Shown here in pieces: positions 1 through 13,800 of a DNA stretch of 64,000 nucleotides; positions within the stretch are counted from its first letter, which is position 1; every line of letters starts with the position of its first letter. The notes below the pieces were generated by a model. The model had not been told where the DNA came from. It searched no databases and saw only the letters and a list, made by a program, of their open reading frames with translations. The stretch comes from Nymphaea colorata (lineage: Eukaryota > Streptophyta > Magnoliopsida > Nymphaeales > Nymphaeaceae). Both the position numbers and the translations under genes were made by a program. The stretch lies in NCBI RefSeq assembly GCF_008831285.2, contig NC_045138.2, positions 12,412,571 through 12,476,570 on the forward strand, read 5' to 3'.

Positions 1-727
1 ATAAAAACCCGCTTTGGACAAAAAAAAAACCCGCATCGCAGGTTTGAACACACCCGCACAGCCGGCAATTGTCATGGGAACGTGATTATCTACAAGAACC
101 AGGAAATGGAGACCTCCTAACTCTTCGGTCCACATACAAAAGTCGAGCAGTAAAAGGCTCTTCATTAAGTCCATACATTACATTTCAGTACAAAAGAAGA
201 GCCAAGTGTCGAGCAAGCCCCGGAGGTAATAGAGTTGGGCAGAACACAAAAAGATGGAACCTAATGCATCAAACCGTAAACTGACCGCTCCTACGTACAG
301 CTTGGAAAATGATGAAAAAGGAGATTGGACTGCAGAAGTGTCAAGCAACTGTACACAAGAAGGCCTATGAAAATGAGGGAATGAACAAAAAAGCAAAACA
401 CGTAAAACCGTGTACCTTGTAATGCATGAAATTGGGCGCTTTCTTGAGAAAACATTCTGTTAGTCGAACATATAAGCACGCAAACCTTGCTATATTTTAC
501 AAAAGGACCAATTAAAGTTTCCATTGGATAACCACAAATAAATGCCTCTGATCCCCTCATTAACTGTGCAGTTTACAAACCTTCCAGTAACAAAATTGGA
601 AGATTTCAATTTCGTTGTCTGGACCACTGAATTGCAAATGCAACTATCAAAGCACTTTTGACAAACCTTATATGCTGAAATGAGTGAAAAATGAAGCAAC
701 GGTATAGCTGATGAGAATCCATCGCGT
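1..727. other. 3' flank of the OEP80 gene
   Basis: This is non-coding sequence beyond the OEP80 stop codon (gene on the minus strand), so it should include the 3' UTR. Short open frames here overlap on both strands and resemble no family I know. The next gene to the left is outside the window. I see no mobile-element signature. Confidence 0.5.
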
Positions 728-3700
728 TTAATTTCGGTATCCGACAGCAAAGTGGAATCTTGTTGCAAACCTATCATTAAAGGCATATTCCAACCTCAGA
801 GGTCCCAAGGGAGATTCCACACGGATGCCAGCACCATATCCATAGCCACTACCAGGCTTGCCCCTCGCACCAGCAGGATCTCCTGTACCACAGCAAATGG
901 CAGATTGCACAGAAATATCAGAAGGACGATCCTTAGGTAATCCTCCCTTTCTATATCCCACTAACATGTATACCAGTTAAGCAGTCAATGACATGCATTC
1001 AAAATCACTCACAACCACAAAGAGAACTACAACTGAAACCAATCCTACCTGGAACAGCTGATCCTGATCCAAGGTCACTACCGTAGTCAGCAAATATTGC
1101 ACCTTCAACTGGACCAAACTGCCCAAATACATAGCACAAACATTTCAGATATTCAAGTAAGAAGTCTTAAAAGTTAAAAACCAATAAGCTCATCAGCACG
1201 ACACTCAAATGGATCACATTCAAACCGCTTGTGCATTGAAGCGTCCAGTTAATGAGGGCCAAACCCCCTAATACATTTTTTTTTTTTTTACTTCGAAGAG
1301 CCAGAACTTTCGAAAAAAGGAAAAATAAATATGCAACTTCTGAAACCGGAAAGCAGAGGATACCAACAAGTGAGTTCCCCATTTAAGCAAAGATAGGTAG
1401 CACATACCATGCGAAATGAAACCTCTCCACTCCCCACAACATATGATCTTCCAGAACCAACTGCACCTTCTTCATAACCTCGAACACTGTTAGTCCCACC
1501 TATGGCAAATGCTTCATGTGGAGAGAAATTTCCCACCACAGTACCGCCAGTCAAACTGTACATTTAAATGGGGCAAAAATGGATTAAAAAAGTCGCTGGT
1601 CAATATTCAGCACTTCATGCAGAAAGAAATGGAACAAAAAGAAAAGGAAAAAATGAAATAAAGTAGCTCCATACCTCAAAATAAAACGAGCTGGACCAAC
1701 GCCCACTCCGGTCCTAGCCCGAGCATTCACTCTGTTGAAACAAAGCCACTCAGGGAATACCGGAAGCCCTTGTTCCATGGTACATACAACCTATGATTAC
1801 AGTGAAAAAAGCTTCCATTACAAGTATATAGAGCATAAGAAAAATAGCAGCAAGTTCAAACAACCAGAGTAAGGAGCTAGCTCACCATTGAGGAGCCACG
1901 ATCACTGGAACCAGTATATACAGTCTCAAACTTGGCAATCAGCATGTCATCATACATATTACCACTGAAATTAGACAGATTAACTAAATTATTAGCATAT
2001 AAAGCAGAATCATACAGCGAGTAAACTTTCTTATCTCCATTTCTTTCAGGAATTTCCCATATTGAAAGAAACCAGGAAAGAGACCTAAAAGTTAATGGGC
2101 TGCCATATGCATCCTTAAAGATCGGTTCTCCATGATCATCACGAGCACCAGCATGCTGTCCACATTTAACATTACGATCAAGAAATACTTCTATAAAAGT
2201 TAACTTACAACTTATTAACAACCTTGAGCCACACAATTGACAGGTATCCTTAAACAGAAAAAAGCAAGATCGCAAATGAGAACAGGCCAGAAAATCACAC
2301 ATTAGATGAGCATGACTTACAGAATTGTGCAAATAACAAGGAATCTAACAAACAAATAAGATCAGCAATGCAATATTATTACAGATCTCATGAAAATACA
2401 TTTTTGAACAAAATAAATTTTAACAAACTAATTAATGAGTACCAGTAACATTTACATGCTCAAAAGTACCACTGCTGCCATTTTAAATCTTTCACCATTT
2501 TCAGTCTGAACAGCAGAGGTCCACCAGCATGCAAAGAGAAGTATTCAAGGAAGAGAAGCACTATTATGTTTGTATATGAACGGATATGTACAGATAGGTC
2601 AAGGATAGTTGACTGACCAAGGACCCACTAGTTTGACAACATAGGCAGCCACCTCAACTGCCAGCCAGGATTTTGACTAGAAAACTTAATGTCATTACCT
2701 GAAAAATAAGTCCTGCAGTCCCACTCCATTTTGGTCTGAAAGGTCTACTGAATTCAATGCCAGCAGTTACTCTACCAATTGTTATTCCACCATGATCAGA
2801 TTGATCCCCATGAATAAGGACCCCTGGTGTCCTTGAGTTCTGCGATCATGAAAGATCAGGGAAAAACATTGTTAGATAACCCAGAAACCAAGCCGTCACT
2901 GATGCTGTGATGCATGCAATGTACCACTCATACTTCTATATCACCTGGACCATTATGGATCTTGATGTCCTCTTATCATCTCCTTCAATCCAAGGGTCTG
3001 TGTAATTAATACGGAATATTGAATCAATCTGTCCTCTTTCCAGTGATATGTTAAGTTTTTGATTACGCCCAAACAAGTTTCTGTGTGAATATGCAAAGCT
3101 GGAACCAAAAATGTGACTGATTAGTTCAAGAAATGGAATTAGAATTACTGAAAAAAAAAAGCTGTCTAAAACAGTTCACAATCATCCATCTATGCATCCA
3201 ATTAACTTTTCTGGACAAGAGTAGAAAGACATCTTAATCAAGCTTTAGCATTTATAAAATGTCAAAAAGTATAGACACTACATAACACGCATCATCTTGC
3301 TATTTTCATGCATTCTCGGTTCAAATCTTCATGCAGAACACAGCCTCCAAAATCAAAAAGTCAATATAACATAGAGATGGTACAGGAGTCGTTAGGCGCT
3401 CCTTGGGTGTGCGAGAGAGAGAGAGAGAGAGATGCCTCCTCTCTTTCTTGATGACTCTTCTTCCTTTTAGCAGTGCTTCCTTTTTAACTTTTCCTATCCT
3501 CGTTTTGTTCATTTATTCCGTCTAATTTCCTTTGTGTCTTCCTTTTATTTGAAGCTTGAGTTTGTATGCCTATATGTATATATATATATATATAAAGCTT
3601 GTGTGTGTGTGTGCATGGTGCTCACCCTAATTTTATTGTGCAGTGTTCTCCCCAACATAAAACCATCCAATCAAATGATCAAATAGATACATGAACAATA

Positions 3701-6417
3701 ACAAATTTGAATCACATCTTTTCAATGTGTAAAAGGAAAAATCAAGGGCATAAAATTACTGCCTATGGGTTAGAAAATTGTGAATTTATTTCATAAAGTA
3801 TGACTTGTCGCATGATCTTTTACAACTTAATGTATCAAAGTACAAAAATTGCTGTATTTTAGGCTGAGACACACCAAAACTTAGTGAATAGCACCTTTTT
3901 TCCGTTTCACTTTATATACATATATATGTGGGAATTTAGATTTTGACAACCTTGAATACTGTGCCGTGCGCCTTCACCCCAGTAAATTATAAGTAATATG
4001 AGAAAAGAGAAGAAAAGGAGACAGGGCAGCTAAGTTTGCTCCTAGTCATCTACTGTCCTAGATATATATGGAAATTACATCCTCACTTCTCACTACCCTA
4101 ATAACCTACTTCTTTACTTGCTCCTAATTAAATCATGTCTAATGGGGAGAGAGATCAGGATTGGTAGTAATCAAAATCTACTGTGGTCTACCATCTATCT
4201 ATCTATATATACAAGAAAGCTTTAACCGACACAAAATGATGAAAAGTTCTGGTGGTCTCTCATTCACACCAAATGAGAGAGTCGTGTGTGACTTATATCA
4301 TGATGGAAGAAGTTACCAAGGCTTACACGTTACAAGAGAAGTTATATGCGGACTTACACATTACAAGAGCGATTGCACACACATAAAAAATTATAAAGTA
4401 ATGGTATGTTATGATAATGCATCACGTTCTTCTTTCCTCTCCAATGGAATCTCCTTTAACCAGCAGTTGTAACTGGTCATGTTCTGATCGTGCATAACCT
4501 GTGTGTCATTTTTGCCAATAGTAGCCGTTCTAACTGTTCTGACAACCACCTGCTTATCATCCCCCCTCAATCTGAGCGTTGGTTTCCCAACGCACAGATT
4601 GGATCTGAAATACTCAAATTGACATGTAGATAAAGGCTTTGTGAACCCATCAGCAATTTGTTCATGGGAGCGTATAAACTCTATAATCACATTTGCTTTC
4701 TTTACATGATCACGGACAAAGTGAAAATCAATTTCGGAGATGATGACTTAATTCAGATCACATTGAATGGTCATCCAATAGAATATGAAAGCTTTGTAAC
4801 TTCAGTTACAACAGGTTCCTCCTCTCTAAGCTTTTCATGATTTGTATGATTTACTGCTGAATCAAGAGAGACGTTTGGCCACAATGAAACCAAAGACCAT
4901 AGAACAGATGGAAAAGAACAAAGACCATAGAACAGACTGACAAGAACACATGTTCAGTCTGTTCTATGGTCTTTGGCTTCATTATGGCCAAACATCTCTC
5001 TTGATTCAGCAGTAAATCATACAAATAATGAAAAGTTAAGTTTAGAGAGGAGGAACCTCTTGTAAGTTGTAACTGAAGTTACAAAGCTTTCATATTCTAC
5101 TGGAAGACCATTTAATGTGATCTGAATTAAATTATCATCTTCCATATCTTCTCCTGTTGAAGCCAAAGTATCAGCTAAAAGTTTGATTCTATCGAGATAT
5201 TCTGCCCATAGAACTTGACTCCCTGTGAGTAAAATGGATCTTTCTTGAGTAACATGATTCTTAGTTTTGATTGGGATCTGTAGGCTTTTCAAGCATGAGC
5301 CACGCCTCCTTGGCTGTTTGTGCATGCATGATTTGTCCAAGCATGGCCTTCTGAGACGGATGCTTTGACCCAGCTTTACACAAGCTGCTCGGATCTATGC
5401 TAGGTGAGATACTCAGGGTTCATTTCTTGAGAACCTTTGTCCTTTTCTACGACCATCTTTGGTGGAGCTTTGGATGAGCCATCGACAAAATTTAACAGGT
5501 CTTGGCTTAGCATAACAGATTCTAGCCGAGTACGCCACAGAAGGTAATTATCTCTGGTCAGCTTCATGGAGACTAAGCTGGCCACCGCGTTCCATTGGGC
5601 ATTCAAGCTTGAAGATGCCATGACTGAATAGAAAACTCTTGAGAGTTGCCTAAATGCTCTGATACCATGAAAGCTCTAATGGACACAAAATGATGAAAAG
5701 TTCTGGTGGTCTCTCATTCACACTAAACAAGGGTCACCCGTGACTTATATCATGATGGAAGAAGTTACAAAGGCTTACACATCACAAGAGAAGTTACATG
5801 CAGACTTGCACGTTACAAGAGAGGTTGCTCAAACAATTATAAACAGAAAATAATGGTATGTGGTGATGGTGCTTCACGTTCCTCCTTCCTCTCCAATGGA
5901 ATCTCCATTAACCACCAATTGTAACTGGTTACATTCTGATTGTGCATAAACTGTGGGTCAATTTTTCCAATAGTAGCTGTTCTAACTATTCTGACAACCA
6001 CCTGCTAACATATATATAATCCAACATCATCCAACTTTTAATAGTCACAGAAAACCCGTTTTTTCTTAATGGCCGTTTAAAACTTTTAAAAAAAGCATTT
6101 TTTGGGAAAAACGTTAAAAACGAAAAAACACGTTTTTAACCCGTCTTTAACACATTTTTTTGCATTTTTTCACTTTTTTCAGTTTTTTTAGTGCCAAATT
6201 TTGTTTTCATTTTCTATTTTTATTTGTTACAAATATATTTATTTGATGTTTGTGTTATTAGTTTTTCACTTATTTTATTTTTTCCTTATTTTTAATTTTT
6301 TAAATTTTAAAAAAATTAATGTATTTTTTTTTCTCGTTTTTTTCAAGCTCGCCATATTATACCCAAGAAAAACCTCGCCGTTTAAAACTTCGAGATGTTA
6401 TTGTGAGTATGATATAT

Positions 6418-6464
<47 letters not shown>

Positions 6465-7240
6465 GTTTTGTCAACTACAATCAACTATATGTGCAATCTA
6501 TGTCACATGGACACTTCATTTGGAGCAATGGATCTATTAGTATGCCAACACATGGTGCAGGCCTCGACATGGAGACCATGACGAGTTGACAAGTCCAACA
6601 TCATCCAACTTTTAGGTTTTCCTTATTAAAGATATTTTTACATCCACTAGCAACTATCACATGGATATGGAGACAAGGTCTCCATACCCACGTCAGTACA
6701 CCGGACCAATGCAACCAGGACACACAATGGTCTGACATAAAAATAATAAAAAATTAATATCGACAGCTGACCCTTAGTCAACTGGCAGCAGCAGGTGGTT
6801 GACACCGCTCAGTCAGCTGATAGCAGTAGGAAAGATAAGACACGTATTACAGTAGCAAACCATCAGAAAAAGAAAGAGAGATGGCAATGGTGGTAAAATT
6901 ATTTTCCTCCACTCCCCCAGCCTTCTCAGCAATACTGCCGATGCCTGTCCAAGTGCCATATTCCCCAGCAACCATGCCCTCTTCCTCCTGGAAGCCAATG
7001 ACAATGGCAGCAATAGCTTCGCAAAATAAGTGTAGGCAGAGGCGAGGAGAAGAGGAGGCAGAGAAGCTTGACAGAGGAGGCAGAGAAGCTTGACAGAGAG
7101 ACAGAGAGTTTTACAAGGATCGACCTTCCACCCATTCAAGCCCTTTTTTTTACTTTTCATATTTCTTTAACTTCACACAAATTTTAATTATATTATAAAA
7201 ACAGGCAAAGGTTTTAGAAATCCACAAATGTCAAAAATAT

Positions 7241-7278
<38 letters not shown>

Positions 7279-7320
7279 AAACAGGCAAAGGTTTTAGAAA
7301 TCCACAAATGTCAAAAATAT

Positions 7321-7354
<34 letters not shown>

Positions 7355-7775
7355 TGTCACAAATATCACAATATTAATGTCAAAAAATAAGAAAAAGGAA
7401 AAAAGGGGAAATTTTGCAATATTTTGAAAAAACGAGAAAAATATTTATCACGTTATTAGCACATTTTTTCCATGCTTTTTTCCCGATTTTTTCAATTTTG
7501 TATTTTTCAGCATTGATATTACCATGGATTCAATGTAAACTTAAACTAAATTATATTCATCATTTTTATTATCATTAAAACGTTCCTTCAATCACAGTTA
7601 TATAGTTTTATTTATGTTTTCATATTAGTTTCTCATTTATTTCATTTATACCTAATTTTATTATTTTTTAAAAGTTTCTGAGTTTTTCCCAAGATTTTCC
7701 CAAAAAACAATTTTGCCGTTAAAAACCTGAGAAAAATCTTGCTGTTAAAAACCCAATAACGATATTTGTGACGCT

Positions 7776-7815
<40 letters not shown>

Positions 7816-10800
7816 CTTCACCTATGTTACATAGGTACGGGTACGGGTGCCGGTGCGGGTACTGACCATTTTCAAAAAACTTGGGTGCGAGGGTACAGCC
7901 GTATATATATATAAACAATAAGAAGTACTTAGAAAATATGTATCAAAATAAAGAATATACATCAACATAAACAAATAAATAACATAGAAAATATATATCA
8001 ACGGCTCTTACAGTAGTGTGTTTAAGAAACCTATGAAAAACTTTAAACATATGAACAACCAAGCAGCCCCTTAGTCAAATATGAACATCAATTGAATTAT
8101 CACATCCAAAGAATAAAATAAAAAGTAAGGTGAAAAAAATTAAATCAAAGAAAAATTAAGCAGTTTGGATCTATAGGTACCCAAGTGTCAAAATACCCAT
8201 TTTGGGTACGGGTACGGCGACACGGGTACGTGGACCTTACTGAGGTAACCATGTGACTTAGACCTCCACCCATGTGACTTGGACTAGCAACTAGTAGATA
8301 CCCTCCATGTCAAGGAAAAATATAGACATGCTTCACAAAGTTCAAACATGAGGAAAATAAGGTTACACTTTACTCAAACGTTTCCAATTTACATGTAATT
8401 GAAAAAGATGAAACAAAGCAACAGATCGTGGTATTGATGGTACACAGCTATACCCCAAAATATCATGGAAAAAAGTAGTTGTCATGAGGTCTTGATCGTG
8501 CTCCGCGCAATGAAGATTAAGAAATATCAAAGCATAAGATGAAGTGCTTGGAAAGACCTTTAATGATCATTGTATGATGAAGTTAGTAAACAGTGAGTGT
8601 GGAAAGTTTTTTACTAGGAGATTTTTCTTTAACAGCTTTGATGGAAGGAGATTATCAAGATTATGTTAGCTTCTTGACATCATATAGATCAGCAACACCA
8701 AATCTTCAAAACATCTTACAAAGAAGTTGCTATCCCAGCCTACCACGTCATCATGCTCTTGAATGAAACTAGAATATACATTCTCAAATTCACAACATTA
8801 AATGAAACAGACCCGTCAGCAATAGAAGTAGATGATTTAATTTATGTTTACTCCAATCTACAACTATTTTCCCACATCTCTAATAATAACACGTACTTTT
8901 TGTCTTTATCTTTGATATGCAAAATTCGAAGTTGAATGTTTTATTGATATTCTCAAGTGAAAAATATTCAATTGAGTCATATTATACTACTATTTAGGAG
9001 TCAGAATCATCCAAGTTTGGGATGTCAATCCAAAGGACTTTGACTTTGAAGAGAAGATGATTTGCATACTCTGCAAATGGACTTTGCAGAGCCCATCCTT
9101 CCTTCCAATTATGATGATCACATAGATGAAGGATAAGCTCGTCAGATCATTCTCACGAACATTCTAATATAATACATTCTTATATATTCATTGCACCGTT
9201 ATTTAGCTTGTTTACTACTTTATGTTTTACAATTTATAAATTATAAATCATGAATGCGTTATTTTATTTGTTTGCTAGAAACTTATTCTCGTTTTGTATA
9301 TAGAGACTGTATGTGTACAGCCTTGTCTCCACACCCAAGTCTTTTGAAATTTTCTGCGACTGTGTCTGCAACCACAATGCTGCAACCATGTGACATAGAG
9401 TGCAGATCTAGTCCAAATTTCATGATCCGAGTTATGTTTTACTTAGTCTGATGGCTAAGTTGTGTTCAGCATCGTAAAAGACCCACAAATTGACTGTCCG
9501 ACTTTTTAACCAAAAATCACATTTTTCTGAACCTACAAAATGTCAAGATGCTTTATTTGTTTTTGATGTTTGGATCGACAAAAAAAACCTTCATGTTGAC
9601 CAGATTCCAGTAATTTAAAAGTTGATCTACATTAACCCCTAAATCAATCCTGAAGATCAAATTTGTAGCGTCAGATTTAAAAGTTTTGGAAGAAATGGAA
9701 AAAAAGAAGTTGCTTGCACATAAAAATGACTGTACAATATATACATAAGAAAAAGCTATAACCCAGAAACAAGGCTTAAGAGTTCCAGAATGGAAAACAT
9801 CAGAATTTTACCTCCCAATTAAGCCTGAAAGAGGGCCACCTGTTATCCTACACATAGGACATATATCCAAAATAAATATACCATGGCAAGATAGGAGAAT
9901 GATCCTAGCAAGTAGAAAGCCCAAAACCACATGTAGAATTTGCATTTAAAAGCACTCACCCGCTTGAAATGCCACCACCAGCAGAGAAGCCACCACTAGC
10001 ACGCTCGACAACATTCATTGTAAGATCAACTTTACCAGTATCTAGGAAACACCAAAGTCATTCTACTGGTGGAATAAGGATCATGCAATAACTGTTTTGC
10101 AAGAGAGGAAGAGAGGGAGGCACCAATTTTAACATTGTTACAAATATCATTAACCAGATGCGGAGCTACATGTGGGTTGGTGTGGGCGACCGCTGGTGTG
10201 GGTGGTCACCCACACCAGCCCATCAGAAACTCACTGTTGATAGAGCCGGACCCAGGTCCAAATAAAAGTGATGCCTACACCAGACCTGGGTTGATGCCCT
10301 GCACAATCTAGGCACACCAAGGCTGCAAAACATTGAGCCACGAGTCTCTATGAGACAGTATACCTGACTACGTCACATGGACGCTTTGTTTTTGTTAATG
10401 TTGTGACTGACACTTCATTTTTGTTAACGCACCAGCATCGACCCGATGGGGGTGCGACCGGGATTCGCACCCATACGCAGTCAAAGAGAATCAGGTGCTG
10501 TCAGCCGCACCCGACCATTTTCGTCATATTTGGATGCACACCCAAGTTGCGTTTACGGCAAGTCAGGTGTGGTCAAACCGCATCATGGACTTTTTTGTTC
10601 TTTTTTTAATTTTTATTTCCTTAAAACGATTTAGGGCACACTCGTGTTTGTGCCCCTTTCCGCTCCTCTCTATCTTCCTTTGTGTTCTCCCTCTCGAAGC
10701 ACCGATAATTTGTTTTCGATGGCCGGCGGCAGAGCTCGTTCCTCCGGCAGCGACCACTCATGCCCCTTCCCACTCCTCTCTATCTTCCTTCGTGTTCTCA

Positions 10801-13800
10801 CTTTACATTGAAGTACCCATCGGTGACCGACGCCTGTGTTTCAAACAGCCAGCGGCAGAGCTTGTTCCTCCAATGGCGACTACAACCAAACGGTCGACAG
10901 GTGTGTTGTCCTCCGGCGGGTCTGTGATTTCGTTTTTACGTTTGTTCGTTTGCTTTTTTGTTTGTTTTTTCATTAGATGTTACACAAATGACAGATGGAT
11001 TTTTTGGTTTTTGTCATCAAGACTCAGCCAAACAACAGGTGTGTGATTTCATTTTTTCGTTTTGTTGTCAACACTTAGCCAGACTAGGGCCAGCATTAGA
11101 CCGAGCTATGATTATAGAGGAAGCTATGCGATGAAGGATATGTTTAAGTTAAGCGATTCTCGGATAGCAGCTCTTGGGTATCTACCCAAACAGAGGTGGC
11201 AGCAGTTTTTCTTTTTGTCGCGTCACTGAGAATCCATTTAATTTGATGCTTGATGACTGATGACCTTCGTCTCCAACAAGGAAGCTCCTCCATCGCATAA
11301 AACTGACCTCCTTAATTTCCATAATATTTAAGATGAGAGAAACTGCTCAGGCGTTCCTAATTTATCCCCAATTAGATAAGGGTTTTGTTCGTACCTATCC
11401 TCAAGTACACCATGGGCATAGCTTTGCTAATAATTTTGATCAAATGGCAGGTGTATGATTTCGTTTTTACTGCAACCTGCACCTGATTTTACTGTTTTAC
11501 TTGTTCGGTTAGCATGTTCTTTTTACATGTTTAGCATTTCCGCAGTATTATGTGATTAGTTGATTAGTATTTCGATGATAATGTATTATGTTTCTTCATT
11601 CTTGTGGGCAATATGAGAGATTTTATGATGTTTAACCATTTCTTTTTGTTTGGTTTTACTTTCTTCATAATAGTCTATATGGAACTTAGATTCAGCACAA
11701 TTATTTTGTTTTGTGCATCAGATTTTGTAGTTGTTATTACAATTTAAAATTGTTTTGTTTTGCACATCGGATTCAACACAGTCATAATTTATAAGTTATT
11801 AAATGCTGTTATATTTAAAATTTTTCATTTTAGAGGTAAAGGATGGCAAACAAAAGGAAAAGACAAGAAGTTGTTTCAGATTATCCTGCAGCAAGTTCTT
11901 CATCTAGTGTAAAATATTAATGTTTTAAGGTCTTCTTGCAACCTAGTGAAGCATATGCAAATGAAAAACAACCATATGGAACGAAATCAAAATGGTCATG
12001 AAAGATGTAGGCAGTGGTGGGGAAATGTGCATTTTGTATGTGGATATTGTCAAGTTACATTTGTAGGATCTTACACAAGAGTTAAAGCACATCTGTTGAA
12101 GTTGCCACATTTTGGAATTTGAGCATATAAAAGCATTTCTACAGAAAAAGCTCAAGAGTTAAAGAAGTTGCAAGATTGTGTTGATGCAATCCACAACAAC
12201 AAGAAAAGAAACACTATTACGGCAAATACTAGCATGCCTCCTAAGAGTATTGACAAAAAAAAACCTACAGAGACACGTTTTGATTCTTATGGAAGAGCAG
12301 AATTAAATAAAGTGGCTGATAAGTTTTTATATTTTCGCTGCATTCCTTTCAATGTAGCTAGAAATCCATATTGGAAGAAGCATATTACTATGCTTGCAAA
12401 TGGCAAATTATCAGGATATGTACCACCCAGTTCAAAAGGTTGCAAACATCACTTCTTAAGGATGAAAAGAGCATGGTTGAGAAAAGTTTAAAAAGAAAAA
12501 AAATTAAATGGAATGCAACTAGAGTATCAATTATTTCTGATAGGTGGACAGACATTCAAAGACATCAACTAATTAATTGTATTGTCATTGCATGTGATAA
12601 ACCAATATTTTTTAAGGCAGTTGATGCATCTTGAGAATATAAAAATGTCGAATATTTGAAGCAATTATTTGTAGAAGGCATCAAGGAGGTTGGTCCTAAT
12701 AAAGTGGTGCAGTTCATTACAGACAATGCTAATGTATGCAAAAATGTTGGATTGAGTTTGAGGTATGATTTTTCACATATCTTTTGGACTCCTTGTGTTG
12801 CACATTTTGAATTCAGCACTGAATGACATGCAATCCTCCAAGTCAAGATGCAGACCCAACAGAGCATGAGCTATTTTCATGAATTCAAGAGATTGAAAAA
12901 GAAGAAAGAAATATTAGAAATTTCATCATCAATCACCAACATGCATTGTCTCTTTTTGGTAGTTATTTTGATTTGAGATTGTTAAAAGTTGCAAAGATAA
13001 GATTTGTTTCAATAATTGTCATGTTGAAAAGAATTCAAAGAGTGTGGAATGCACTTATTCAAATGGTGGCTAGTAGAGAGTGGAGCTTTTATCGGGTTGA
13101 AGATGAGGTTAAAGCTCAAATTAATAAAAACATTATTGTGGATGATAAATGGTAGGATAAAATTACATGTTTTTTGGATTTTACACAGCCAATTCGGTAC
13201 ATGTTGAGGGTTGTTGATAAAGAGGGCCTATGCTTCATAAAGTCTATGAAATGTAGAACGATATGATTGAACAAATTCAATGTATAATTTTTAAGAAAGA
13301 GAAGAAGGAAGAGTCTGAGGTTTTATAACCTGCACATCGATCTTAATATCTTCCTTCAGTCCCCCAACAAAGGCCCCGACCAGCGCCTCTACCAGCCATC
13401 CTATTAATATGTTGCTAAGTTCTTCGAACTCAGCTTGGTATTCGATAACATTTCCTTTTTTGTCGTATTTTTGACAACTCCACATTATGATCTAAATAAG
13501 TTGAGGGACCAAAACAAATGGTTAGAGCATAACAAATGACTCCCATGAAGGTCGACCATGCTGCAATATCAACCACCTATACTATCATATCGCTGAACCC
13601 TTTAAATGAACAGCAGATAGAGTGGCCCTATTCTCCATCGAAACCATCTGACACTCAAGATATTGTTTGGCCTTGAAGACCCAACTCATAGGATCTTCGC
13701 TCAAAAATCTAGGGAAATTGAGTTTGGGGGTTTTAACATATCTCATAGCATCAACCGATCTATGCGGTGTTTCCAAGGACCCCAACAAAGGAGGAGGTGG

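Larger units (their letters stand above)
4213..6010 (-). mobile_element. rearranged, non-autonomous Ty1/copia LTR retrotransposon in OEP80 intron 8
   Basis: Two direct repeats of about 345 bp (4213-4559 and 5668-6010) are LTRs of a minus-strand element. The upstream LTR begins TGTTAGCAGG. Just inside it, 5667-5656 reads TGGTATCAGAGC on the minus strand, the usual copia primer-binding site for initiator Met tRNA. A purine-rich run of G's abuts the other LTR at about 4560-4568, as a polypurine tract should. The interior holds the start of gag and the very end of RNase H, with integrase, reverse transcriptase and most of RNase H missing. The LTRs are visibly diverged, so the insertion is old. 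Confidence 0.85.

Noticed and set aside
10495-11046. Plus-strand 183-codon frame in OEP80 intron 6
   Set aside because: It is low in complexity, contains an internal tandem duplication and resembles no protein family.
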